Of a DNA stretch of 64,000 nt, positions 1 to 7,809 are shown piece by piece. Origin of the DNA: Planktothricoides raciborskii GIHE-MW2. GTDB lineage: Bacteria > Cyanobacteriota > Cyanobacteriia > Cyanobacteriales > Laspinemataceae. Under the pieces are notes generated by a model, which was given only the letters and a program-made list of their open reading frames with translations, ran no database searches and was not told the origin of the DNA. The first letter of the stretch is position 1; each line of letters opens with the position of its first letter. The DNA is taken from positions 4,823,001-4,887,000 of the forward strand of contig NZ_CP159837.1 in assembly GCF_040564635.1 (NCBI RefSeq). Reading direction: 5' to 3'. Made by a program: the position numbers and the translations under genes.

Positions 1-783
1 CGCCTGATTAATTAATATAGGCAATTGGGCAAAAGGCACATATTCTAAAAATTTCACTTGCTGAGTTAAACCCAACTCTTTTACCTGTGCTTTTAGCTGG
101 GGAGTATAGCGATGATCTGGTGTTCCTGCTAACCATAATTCATAATCATAACGATATGGCAAATTAGCAAAAGCTTGGATTAAACGATGCAGATTTTTAT
201 ACGGATCGCAACGACCAATATAAAGGAAATAATTTTTAGTTTGTAAATCCAGAAACCGAAAATGTTCCGCATCATACCCCAAAGAAATCGGGGTAATTTT
301 TTCTGGAGAAATCTGGCAATATTTAATAATATCTTTGGCGGTGGCTTGGGAATTACAAACAATATGCACTGCTTGCTGGAGTACCAACGGAATATAATAA
401 CGGTGGTAATAGGTGAGGGGCGATCGCCAATTGGGAAACCTCAAGGGAATAAAATCATGCACCATCACCACCCACCGACAATGGGAAAATAACGGCGCTT
501 CTGTGACCGGGGAAAATAATAAACTGGCGTTTAAATTTTGGTAAATTTTTGGTAAATTTAATTGAGTCCAGAGAATCCGGGATAAATGTCCTTTTTTGCC
601 ATAATCAGGGGTTAAATTATGCGGCACTTGATAGCAGTCATAGCCCCGAATTGTTTGGGATACTAACAAAGTAGGATTTAACTCCCTTAAATAGGGAATA
701 ATATTTTTGGCATAAGTGGTAATTCCCGTGGCTTTGGGAATCATAAAAGATAAATTTATCAATAACTTCTGATTTTTAATCAT
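1..783 (-). CDS. GT4-family glycosyltransferase, 3' end cut by window
   Basis: An open frame starts with ATG at 783 and runs for 261 codons off the left edge without a stop. The N-terminus (MIKNQKLLINLSFMIPKATG) is followed by the Rossmann-like acceptor half and then the start of the nucleotide-sugar half, with FLYIGRCDPYKNLHRLI near residue 185 and KFLEYVP near residue 247. The GR-x3-YKN segment is typical of GT-B family 4 enzymes that move a sugar from a nucleotide donor, commonly in capsule, O-antigen or exopolysaccharide synthesis. The E-x7-E donor motif would lie beyond the edge. Family assignment is firm; donor and acceptor cannot be told. It lies 47 bases downstream of the lipoprotein gene on the same strand and may be co-transcribed. 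Confidence 0.88.
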   Translation of the reverse strand, partial: MIKNQKLLINLSFMIPKATGITTYAKNIIPYLRELNPTLLVSQTIRGYDCYQVPHNLTPDYGKKGHLSRILWTQLNLPKIYQNLNASLLFSPVTEAPLFSHCRWVVMVHDFIPLRFPNWRSPLTYYHRYYIPLVLQQAVHIVCNSQATAKDIIKYCQISPEKITPISLGYDAEHFRFLDLQTKNYFLYIGRCDPYKNLHRLIQAFANLPYRYDYELWLAGTPDHRYTPQLKAQVKELGLTQQVKFLEYVPFAQLPILINQA

Positions 784-830
784 CACTCATTTTGAACGCA
801 TAAGAACATTGATTTTCCCAATTAAAACCA

Positions 831-2162
831 TTACCTTGACTGAGTGATATTGCTCCGCAACCCTGTCGCGATCGCACATTTTACTAATGGGAAAAAATAA
901 CTCTCAATATCATAATCAATCGCCTCATTTTCCGTACTAGCGGCGATATTTTCAAATAATTCTAGAGATTGACGATATTCTTTTCTCTCGGCTAATGCTT
1001 GGGCGATCGCCATCAAAGCACTACTTTTAGTATCTGCGGAAGCAATCCCATTGGCCAAATCCAAAGCTTTGGCAAAATCCCCCATCGCGGCATAGCCACT
1101 CACCATAGAAATCAAAGCCCGATTTTGCCAATATTCATTTTCGATAGAATTGGTTAAAGTAGTAATGGGATTAATTTGGCCGGTTTTGGCGTATTCCGCA
1201 ATAATTCCTGGCAACAACCAATCATTGCCCAACAAAGTCTTAGTTAACTCTGCCGCTTGGTCAAATTGCCCTGCCCGAATATACAGCATCACAACTTCTG
1301 CTAAGGCGGCGATTTTATTAGTTTCATCGGTAATCCGATTAATATTCTCGACAATGGGCGGAAGTTGATCTACTGTAACTTTTTTGGCAATATCAGTCAA
1401 TGCCTGAGCTTTATAATAGTCATCTTGAATACTTTGAGCAACTTGTAAAGCTTTGCTCAATTGCTGGGCTTTTGCCCATGCCGTCGCCATTCCCGCTAAA
1501 GCCATTGCTTTGCTATTTTCATCCTGAATTTCGGCCACAAGCTGCATCGCTTCCTGTTCTTTTCCTGCTGCCGCATATTCAATAGCAATTTCGGCCAAAG
1601 CCATTGGTTGAATCGATTCTGCATCCAGAGTTTTGGCAAAGGCGATCGCCTCAGAAAACATAAGATTTGCCGCTGAATTATTCCCGGAGATCGCATAATA
1701 CTGGCCAATTCTGGCTAACCCTTTCGCCCGATAAGTTTCATATTCTTTAATAGTTGCCACAAGCTGTTTAGCTTGTTCATAGTTTCCCCCAGCAGCAAGC
1801 TGACCCGCGAGTTCTACCAACGTCTGATTTTTCTGTAAATAATCGCCCATTTTTTCCGTCAGAGTGATCGCCTGGGCAAAATCCCCGACCTTGGCATATT
1901 CCAGAGCAATTTCTGCCCATTGTGCCGATTGGAAATTCTCCAATTCTACGGTACTACTGGTAATCGATGGATGAATCCCTTTTGGCCCCACCTGGACATA
2001 ACAAGACAGGGGAATTCCTCTAATTTGGGTGCTGATTTCCGTAGCGGGTGGCCTAGTTTCGGTTTTGGTTTCTTGGCGATCGCTGCACCCACCGACTTGC
2101 CCCGTTGCCAAAAGAATTGACATAGAACCCATCATTAGTTTTGAAGAGAAAAATGCTTTCAT
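831..2162 (-). CDS. TPR-like repeat lipoprotein
   Basis: 443 codons from ATG. The N-terminus has basic residues, a short hydrophobic core (MSILLATGQV) and Gly-Gly-Cys, a plausible but not perfect lipobox, so the protein is probably a lipid-anchored envelope protein. From about residue 75 to 425 there are around ten helical-hairpin repeats of ~33-38 residues, with recurring A-x-A-G-x-x-x-x-A and 'AKALDLA' cores as in tetratricopeptide/SEL-type repeats. Such proteins usually act as scaffolds, and no catalytic motif is visible. It is followed on the same strand by the glycosyltransferase gene. The partner and pathway are unknown. Confidence 0.75.
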   Translation of the reverse strand: MKAFFSSKLMMGSMSILLATGQVGGCSDRQETKTETRPPATEISTQIRGIPLSCYVQVGPKGIHPSITSSTVELENFQSAQWAEIALEYAKVGDFAQAITLTEKMGDYLQKNQTLVELAGQLAAGGNYEQAKQLVATIKEYETYRAKGLARIGQYYAISGNNSAANLMFSEAIAFAKTLDAESIQPMALAEIAIEYAAAGKEQEAMQLVAEIQDENSKAMALAGMATAWAKAQQLSKALQVAQSIQDDYYKAQALTDIAKKVTVDQLPPIVENINRITDETNKIAALAEVVMLYIRAGQFDQAAELTKTLLGNDWLLPGIIAEYAKTGQINPITTLTNSIENEYWQNRALISMVSGYAAMGDFAKALDLANGIASADTKSSALMAIAQALAERKEYRQSLELFENIAASTENEAIDYDIESYFFPLVKCAIATGLRSNITQSR

Positions 2163-2417
2163 TTTTATAGGCTCTCAATTGATTATTTTTTGCCGCTTGG
2201 TTAGCTCTGACTCGCTGATTATAACACGGGGGAAAAAATTTATAAATATTTTCTAAATAATTTAGAAATAATATTATTGCCCGATAAATCACGAATCAAT
2301 TAAGCACCCAGGTCAGGTAGGGAGTTAGGTAAATTCAGAAATAGGCTATTGCCAGCGCGATCGGCACATCCCTTCTATCCCATCCTGAGAAGTTTGGGGT
2401 ATTGGTCTAATCTTTCT

Positions 2418-2711
2418 TCACAAAACCATCACCAGATCGCCGGGATGATTTCTGTTAGATTCATAATCAGTTAATTCAGCTTTTTTGCCAAAAGCCGACT
2501 CTAAAGGTAAAACTTTTAATCCCTCTAATTTGATGCCATTATAGGTGACACCTTGTAACGGATGCCAGCGATAAAAGGGAGCAGTTCCCTCCTCATATTC
2601 AATTTTCGTTATTACTAGATAACTAACCGTTAAAATTTCTGGAACTAACAGCACGGGGATTTCTTCTCCCGCTGGAGCGATGAGTTTGTGGGTGGGCTGA
2701 AAACTTTTCAT
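2418..2711 (-). CDS. conserved small hypothetical protein
   Basis: 97 codons from ATG at 2711; a TTG two codons further upstream is less likely. The product starts MKSFQPTHKLIAPAGEEIPV. It is a compact, mostly beta-type polypeptide with no signal peptide, membrane segment or cysteine. I do not recognise a named family with certainty. The mix of charged and hydrophobic residues and the open frame in a coding-rich strand suggest a real gene. It is monocistronic: 255 bases separate it from the next gene downstream and about 400 bases lie upstream. Confidence 0.6.
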   Translation of the reverse strand: MKSFQPTHKLIAPAGEEIPVLLVPEILTVSYLVITKIEYEEGTAPFYRWHPLQGVTYNGIKLEGLKVLPLESAFGKKAELTDYESNRNHPGDLVMVL

Positions 2712-2717
2712 GGTCAA

Positions 2718-3123
2718 AACCGAGGTAAAAGTGAACCATTCAGAAAAAAGCCTTTTACGCTTATCTTAATCAGTATGAAGTCTTGCTTGCCTTTCTTGTG
2801 CGATCGCCCGCACAGAATTCCTGTGATTTAACAATGCTTATTTGGTGATTTCTATCACCGAATATCCGATGATTAAACCAGTTTGTAAATTATTGTAAAT
2901 TATTAAAATAATCTTAAATTATTTTAGACAAATTAACGGCTTTTGCGTTCAGGATTCTACCGAAAAAAAGATCCGCCCGTAGCCCAGAGAAACGGGGTTT
3001 CTTGACTAAAATCATGCAGCAACGCCGCAAATTTTAGCCAGAAACCCGGTTTCTGTATTCCTAAACTAGCCCCCCTACACAACTGCATAAAACATGATTT
3101 TTGCCAATAATTTGCCACTAATC
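2718..3123. other. intergenic region with palindromic repeats
   Basis: About 400 bases with no convincing gene. The part 2840-2950 is AT-rich and may hold the promoter of the small gene at 2418-2711. Two copies of an AGAAAC(C/G)-GGTTTCT palindrome lie 37 bases apart at 2988-3002 and 3040-3054. Nothing else stands out. Confidence 0.6.
2988..3054. repeat. paired AGAAACC/GGTTTCT palindromes
   Basis: Positions 2988-3002 read AGAAACGGGGTTTCT (6-bp arms). Positions 3040-3054 read AGAAACCCGGTTTCT (7-bp arms, perfect). A related aaaaaacccggtttttt stretch occurs near 48300. This looks like a dispersed intergenic palindrome family; its function is unknown. Confidence 0.6.
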
Positions 3124-3741
3124 TTAATAATTATTTACATCCAGCAAACCGGGGGGTGGGGTAATCTCAATTCGCCCCAATTCGAGGTCTACCACGGGGA
3201 CAATTTCCATCACAAAAGGAATCAATAACTGAGGTTTTTTGGGCTTTTTTGCCTTTTGCTTTTTGCCCGACCCCAAATCATCCTCGCTCAAATTAGCGGA
3301 TAGGGATTTTGACTCAGCCGCCACCACCAAAACATCGTGACCGGCAGAAATCATATCCACCACCGTCCCCACGAGTTCGCCTGTTTCCTGAAGGAAAACG
3401 GGTAAATTAATCAAATCACGGACATGATATTCACCTTCTTCTAAAAGGGGGCGATCGCTTTCCGGCACCAGCAGCAGACTACCGCGCAATGCCTCCGCCT
3501 CTTCCACCGTCTCCACCCCAGCCAACTGCACTATATATAAGCTTTTATTAGACAGATAGCGACCGTCCAACAACTCAACGGGCTGAGGTTCCCTGTCACC
3601 AGGAGACAATAGCCACCGTTGCCCCGGTTCCAGAAAGCGATCGGGAAAATCCGTACTCGGATAAACGCGCATTTCCCCCCGCAGTCCTTGGGGGGCGACA
3701 ATTTTACCAATTTCAATCCATTCAGACATCGATTCAGACAT
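3124..3741 (-). CDS. rimM: ribosome maturation factor RimM
   Basis: RimM binds ribosomal protein S19 and helps the 30S head domain mature before it joins the 50S subunit. The N-terminal RimM barrel starts at [20 protein letters not shown], the classic family signature, and the PRC-barrel half contains [11 protein letters not shown] and GHDVLVV. A basic Lys-rich insert ([11 protein letters not shown]) precedes the conserved [19 protein letters not shown] end, as is common in cyanobacterial RimM. I place the start at the ATG at 3741 (205 codons); ATG 3729 is an alternative. A longer frame to 3876 would run into the upstream gene. No strong Shine-Dalgarno sequence is seen. The gene lies 38 bases behind the TOPRIM-like gene. 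Confidence 0.93.
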   Translation of the reverse strand: MSESMSEWIEIGKIVAPQGLRGEMRVYPSTDFPDRFLEPGQRWLLSPGDREPQPVELLDGRYLSNKSLYIVQLAGVETVEEAEALRGSLLLVPESDRPLLEEGEYHVRDLINLPVFLQETGELVGTVVDMISAGHDVLVVAAESKSLSANLSEDDLGSGKKQKAKKPKKPQLLIPFVMEIVPVVDLELGRIEITPPPGLLDVNNY

Positions 3742-3779
3742 ACACAAAAAACCAGGGATTATTGTGGATTTAATATTTT

Positions 3780-4532
3780 TTAACTGTTTTCTAATTGCGA
3801 TCGGGTGATTTCGCTCAATTTTCCATTGAGAAACTGATATTCCTTGGTCGATGGTTGACCCAAGCACTTTAAACACCAGGCAAATAGCGTCCTCAAAGAT
3901 GCACAGGTGTCAGGATTGGACAAAACTTTTTCTAAATCAAGCTTCTGTAAAATTTTACCCCCATCTTTTTTTTCGTCAAAACCCGGATATCGTTGTTTTA
4001 AATCACCTTTGGGATTGCGGATCGTTTCGACATCTCCCTGATAATCTGTTAAAGACGTTCCCAACACCGCATTAATAGCCTGAGCATCAGCAAAATAGTA
4101 AGCTTCCAGCATATTCACCAAAAAATGAACCGAAGCACGATATTTTTGGTCTGGTGGTAATATATCCAGGGCATTTCGGTATAGATCAAAAACCGCTTGT
4201 CCTTGAGACTTGCGACTATGTTCTAGGTCGTCCACCACGATCGCATAGGTGTTTGATTGATTCAGATATTGCTTCGCAGGCCATGTAATTTCCTTTTCAT
4301 CTTTGCTGGGGATTTTTTTGTCTTGAACTCCCGTAACTGTTAGCTTTTGCTTCCGATCCGTTCTCGGATCTAGCTGTGGTATTCGCCGGATAACTTCAAA
4401 AGAACAACTACCTAGATCCATCAACGTTTTGAATAACTTTGGCAAGTAGATTTCTTCCGTTTCTCCAGTAAAGATTAATCCGAACTTAACATAGCGATAA
4501 GGTTGAGCGGGGGTGGTTGATTGACTGGTCAT
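3780..4532 (-). CDS. DUF4276/RloB-like TOPRIM-type protein, partner of AAA ATPase
   Basis: 250 codons; the ATG overlaps the stop of the upstream ATPase gene in an ATGA quartet (4529-4532), so the two are translationally coupled. Near the N-terminus the chain has a hydrophobic strand followed by [14 protein letters not shown], and near residue 97 a second strand with [11 protein letters not shown]. An early Glu after a Gly turn plus a later acidic cluster at a strand end is the layout of TOPRIM-like nucleases of the DUF4276/RloB/DUF4435 type. Such proteins paired with AAA ATPases occur in phage-defence modules (AbiL, PARIS, OLD/Gabija-like). The family name is inferred from motifs only, and nuclease activity is not proven. 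The downstream neighbour is rimM. Confidence 0.68.
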   Translation of the reverse strand: MTSQSTTPAQPYRYVKFGLIFTGETEEIYLPKLFKTLMDLGSCSFEVIRRIPQLDPRTDRKQKLTVTGVQDKKIPSKDEKEITWPAKQYLNQSNTYAIVVDDLEHSRKSQGQAVFDLYRNALDILPPDQKYRASVHFLVNMLEAYYFADAQAINAVLGTSLTDYQGDVETIRNPKGDLKQRYPGFDEKKDGGKILQKLDLEKVLSNPDTCASLRTLFAWCLKCLGQPSTKEYQFLNGKLSEITRSQLENS

Positions 4533-5722
4533 TTCCGGGACTCCTGAAACCGAGGCTTACTTTGAGCCGCAACCATTTCAGCCATATACAGTGAACCCGT
4601 ATCATAATCTGCGAGCAAATCTTGAATATCTTCTATTTCATTGACCCGTTTTATGATTGTCCGACCCAATTCGTCAACCTCCGCAGTTAAGATATTCTCT
4701 GCTTCAAATTGACTAATGAGGACGGGGGAATGTGTGGCAATAAAAACCTGCTTATGCCACTGTTCAGTAGCCAACTTTACCGCTTTAGCAAAAACCGCTA
4801 ATGCCCAGGGATGCAGAGATATTTCTGGCTCATCAAATAAAATTATAGTGCGGTTGTCACCTTCGGAAAATAAAGCAGTAAGATTCAGTAGCATCTGAAT
4901 ATGACCATCAGAAACTCCTGATGCAAATATTGGCTGCCGACGTTTTTTTTCTACAAAGTTTCCATAAACAGATCGCGGCCCAGTTTGCTTAATAAACATT
5001 CCATTAAATGATGGAAAACTTTCTTTCATAAACTGGACAATTGTATTGTAGCGCTCGTCAATTTCCCGGAGATCGTGTAAGTTTCTCAACACCGACCACA
5101 AGTTATCTCCCCGCTCTTGTAATCTTTCTCCATAATCTGATTCAGAACCGAATCTTTTAATTTTATATAAGGAAGCTGATCGGGAATGATAAAAACGCAC
5201 GTTGCGAAGCAAGTTATCTACATCAGCGGCAGCCGGATCGCTTTCTTCAAACGCTACATAACTTGTTAAAGCGAGTTTTTCCGGTTTTTTTAAAATTTTT
5301 GAAACTAATTTACCACTACTAAATTGATAAAATTCAGCCTGGTTACTGCCGATTTCTCTATTAATTAAACAGAGATTTTTTTCTTTAGAATATAGTTTTT
5401 CCCCCACAAAAGGTTCGATTCTACCGGCAGAATACCCAAATAACACTTGATACTTACTGGATTCTGTCTCGATCGCGATTGCAATATTCTCGTAATTTTC
5501 GGACCCATCCCAGAGCAAACCAATCCCATGATCTCTATCGGCAGAAGCTAAATCCACCCCTCGGATGGCACAGTCGCGGATAAACCAGATTGTATCCAAT
5601 AAACTAGATTTTCCTGAGCCATTTGGTCCAAAAAAAAGATTCAGACAATTGGTTTTAATCCGCAGGTTGACCAGGGAGCGAAAATTATTAATTTCAATAC
5701 AATCTAATTGATTAGACATCAT
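4529..5722 (-). CDS. AAA15/21-type ABC-like ATPase of a two-gene module
   Basis: 397 codons from tandem ATGs at 5722/5719; the longer frame to 5836 would invade the avtA 3' end. The product begins CIEINNFRSLVNLRI, the usual opening of RecF/OLD-like ATPases. Walker A GPNGSGKSS is at residues ~32-40. A degenerate ABC signature (SGVSDGHIQMLLNL) comes late, followed by Walker B IILFDEPEISLHP and an H-loop THSPVLI. The central insert of ~200 residues is family-specific. The set of motifs indicates an ATP-driven dimer. Its tight coupling to the TOPRIM-like gene suggests that it senses a trigger and controls that effector. Alternatives are a DNA-repair or plasmid-control ATPase. Confidence 0.85.
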   Translation of the reverse strand: MMSNQLDCIEINNFRSLVNLRIKTNCLNLFFGPNGSGKSSLLDTIWFIRDCAIRGVDLASADRDHGIGLLWDGSENYENIAIAIETESSKYQVLFGYSAGRIEPFVGEKLYSKEKNLCLINREIGSNQAEFYQFSSGKLVSKILKKPEKLALTSYVAFEESDPAAADVDNLLRNVRFYHSRSASLYKIKRFGSESDYGERLQERGDNLWSVLRNLHDLREIDERYNTIVQFMKESFPSFNGMFIKQTGPRSVYGNFVEKKRRQPIFASGVSDGHIQMLLNLTALFSEGDNRTIILFDEPEISLHPWALAVFAKAVKLATEQWHKQVFIATHSPVLISQFEAENILTAEVDELGRTIIKRVNEIEDIQDLLADYDTGSLYMAEMVAAQSKPRFQESRK

Positions 5723-5798
5723 CAATATTTTTTTACTGCCAACAAATGAGAGGTAATTTTGTAGTGATTTATCGGGTGGGCAATGCCCACCCTCCCTT

Positions 5799-7127
5799 TT
5801 AACTAACCAATACCTTTTGATGAACTTCTGCCGCAACTTTGGCTAATCGCTGCATCCCGGTGGTGAGTTCTTCATCGGTGGCGGTTAAACTAATCCGAAT
5901 ACATTGTTGAGTATGGGGCCAATCTTCGCGCAAACCAGGGAAGAATGAACTACCAGGCACCACAATCACGCCGACTTTTTTCAGTTCTTGATAGAATTCC
6001 CAATCGGTCATGGGTAACTCTGGCAACCATAACCAGGAAAAGATCGCCCCTTCTCCACGGTGGAGACACCAAGGCAAATCTTTAGGCATGGCTTGATCTA
6101 GGGTATTTTCGACGACGGTGAATTTTTGCTGGTAATGAGGGCGAATTACGGTTTCGGCAATATCCGCTAGTGTACCAGAGGCGATCGCCCGAGCCGCGAT
6201 CGCCTGACCGTAGCGGGGGGAGTGAATACACATATTCGTCTGGAAACATTCCAGCACTTGAATCATCTCCGGATCGCCGATCGCAATCCCAATCCGTTCT
6301 CCCGGTAATCCCGCCTTAGATAAACTAATACAGTGGATGATATTCTCACCCATAATTGGGGTCATATCGGTAAAATTCAAAGCTGGGTATGGGGGAGCAT
6401 AAGCAGAATCCACCAACACCGGCACATTATATGGCGCTGCCAGGGCTGCAATTTTTTCCACTTCCTCCTGAGTCAGCACATTTCCCGTGGGATTACAAGG
6501 ACGGGAAAAAATCACGCAGCCGGTATTTTCATCAATCGCAAGCTGACTAAAATCGGGACGGTACTTAAACCGATTGGCTTTTTCATCAATATCCAAAGTG
6601 GGTTTATAGGCGATCAAAGCCTCTGGCACCAACGTCACCCCGCCATATCCCGTATAGTCAGGACTCAAGGGCAGGACAATTTTTTTCAGTTGACTGCCAT
6701 CAGCGGTATAGCCCCCAAACGCATTCGCCGCATAAAAATAAATCGACTGACTGCCCGGAGTAATTAAAATATTGTTGTTGGACAGGTTCAACCCATAGCG
6801 GCGGTTAAAATCATCCCGGACGGCTTCGATAAACGGCTGATATCCTTGGCTGGCGCCGTAGCGACAAACCACCTCCCCATATTCCGAAGCCACTGCGGTC
6901 TTGGGGTCTCCCCAAGTAGAGCAAGTGGCGTGACTAGCCAACAAATCGGCAGTACAATCGCGCCATAGTTGCTCAACTTCCGGCAAAATCACCGGGTTGC
7001 CAGCGCTGAGATTAATAAATTCCTGCCCCTTCCCAGCACGGAGCGTTTCTACGATATCTTTCATGATTGCCCGCACTCCAGTTAAGTGGGACATTTGGGC
7101 GCCAATTTTACTCAGGGCAGGATTCAT
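5799..7127 (-). CDS. avtA: valine--pyruvate aminotransferase (AvtA-like)
   Basis: 442 codons from ATG at 7127; a TTG at 7151 is less likely. It is a fold-type I PLP enzyme that interconverts valine plus pyruvate with 2-oxoisovalerate plus alanine. Visible motifs are NLSAGNPVILPEVEQLW at the N-terminus, SRPCNPTGN (substrate/PLP contact), a DSAY strand, SLSKAGLPGERIG with the Schiff-base Lys, and near the C-terminus GVIVVPGSSFFPG plus an Arg in QCIRIS that binds the carboxylate. Along its length the protein follows the E. coli AvtA pattern. It is cytoplasmic and lies 76 bases upstream of the AAA ATPase gene, with a repeat-like GTGGGCAATGCCCAC palindrome in the gap, so functional linkage is doubtful. 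Confidence 0.87.
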   Translation of the reverse strand: MNPALSKIGAQMSHLTGVRAIMKDIVETLRAGKGQEFINLSAGNPVILPEVEQLWRDCTADLLASHATCSTWGDPKTAVASEYGEVVCRYGASQGYQPFIEAVRDDFNRRYGLNLSNNNILITPGSQSIYFYAANAFGGYTADGSQLKKIVLPLSPDYTGYGGVTLVPEALIAYKPTLDIDEKANRFKYRPDFSQLAIDENTGCVIFSRPCNPTGNVLTQEEVEKIAALAAPYNVPVLVDSAYAPPYPALNFTDMTPIMGENIIHCISLSKAGLPGERIGIAIGDPEMIQVLECFQTNMCIHSPRYGQAIAARAIASGTLADIAETVIRPHYQQKFTVVENTLDQAMPKDLPWCLHRGEGAIFSWLWLPELPMTDWEFYQELKKVGVIVVPGSSFFPGLREDWPHTQQCIRISLTATDEELTTGMQRLAKVAAEVHQKVLVS

Positions 7128-7177
7128 AGGACTTAAAGATATAAAGGACAAAAGAAGTTTATTTTTGTATTGTAACT

Positions 7178-7300
7178 ACGGGACTCAGAACGGTTCAAGC
7201 CTCGACCCGATCGGGGGTTTCAGGGAGCAGCCCATAAAAGTCAACCAGAAAAACATGGTTCTCTTTTCCACCTCCGGGTCTTTATCGAGTGCCTGACTCG
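7178..7300. ncRNA. possible structured RNA element, strand unsure
   Basis: In a GC-rich block three stems can be drawn: GACCCG (7204-7209) with CGGGTC (7275-7280), AACCA/TGGTT (7243-7260) inside it, and CGAGT/ACTCG (7286-7300) following. A CCCGATCGGG palindrome overlaps the first arm. Read on plus it would be a free RNA between two genes; on minus it would be part of an avtA leader. I do not recognise a known riboswitch. A 6S-like RNA cannot be excluded. Confidence 0.25.
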
Positions 7301-7717
7301 GTTAATTTTCTATTATATTTTAAGGAATACAGTAGATTAAGAATTTTTAACTTTTTTATTTAAACTGTATGTTGTGGGGCTGAAGTTTCCGGTTAGCGCC
7401 GAGAAAAGCTGCCATTAAAAGGTGCGATTAATGGGATTCGCCCCTAAGCGCGATCGCTTCACCCGCCCCTTGACTGCACCATCAGTTTGACCACAATCCT
7501 TGTGTTAAGATATTAGGCCGAACTTAAAGGGTCTTCAGTCTATTTCCACCAATCATATAGATGCCAAAATCTCTATGTCAGGATTTTTAAATATTTAAAC
7601 CGGGTAATTAACCATTAAATTCACATAATTTCAACAAAAAATCTTTTCTTGATTAAAATGCCCTAAAAATTAGATATAACGATTCACTTTCACCGCCTCA
7701 CCTAGCACAAAAGACGA

Positions 7718-7723
7718 TATAAT
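7718..7723 (+). promoter_or_regulatory. candidate -10 box for glgP
   Basis: TATAAT in an AT-rich stretch upstream of the phosphorylase gene. No good -35 box is visible at the right distance (nearest is TTTCAC at 7688-7693). The leader would be about 80 bases long. Confidence 0.35.
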
Positions 7724-7809
7724 CTGGTCTACAACAGGGCAAAAATCTGCCAAAAAACGCAACAATAAATTTCCTGAAACTCAGGATTGCTAATCAAGGT
7801 GATGAATCC

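Larger units (their letters stand above)
7128..7809. other. divergent intergenic region between avtA and glgP
   Basis: About 680 bases between divergent genes. The part 7175-7300 is GC-rich with several hairpins and is listed separately. From 7550 on it is AT-rich and carries a TATAAT box at 7718-7723, about 86 bases before the glgP start, which fits a glgP promoter. No open frame here looks real. Confidence 0.55.

Noticed and set aside
262-492. Plus-strand frame of 76 codons at the window start
   Set aside because: It lies wholly opposite the long glycosyltransferase frame, which carries family motifs.
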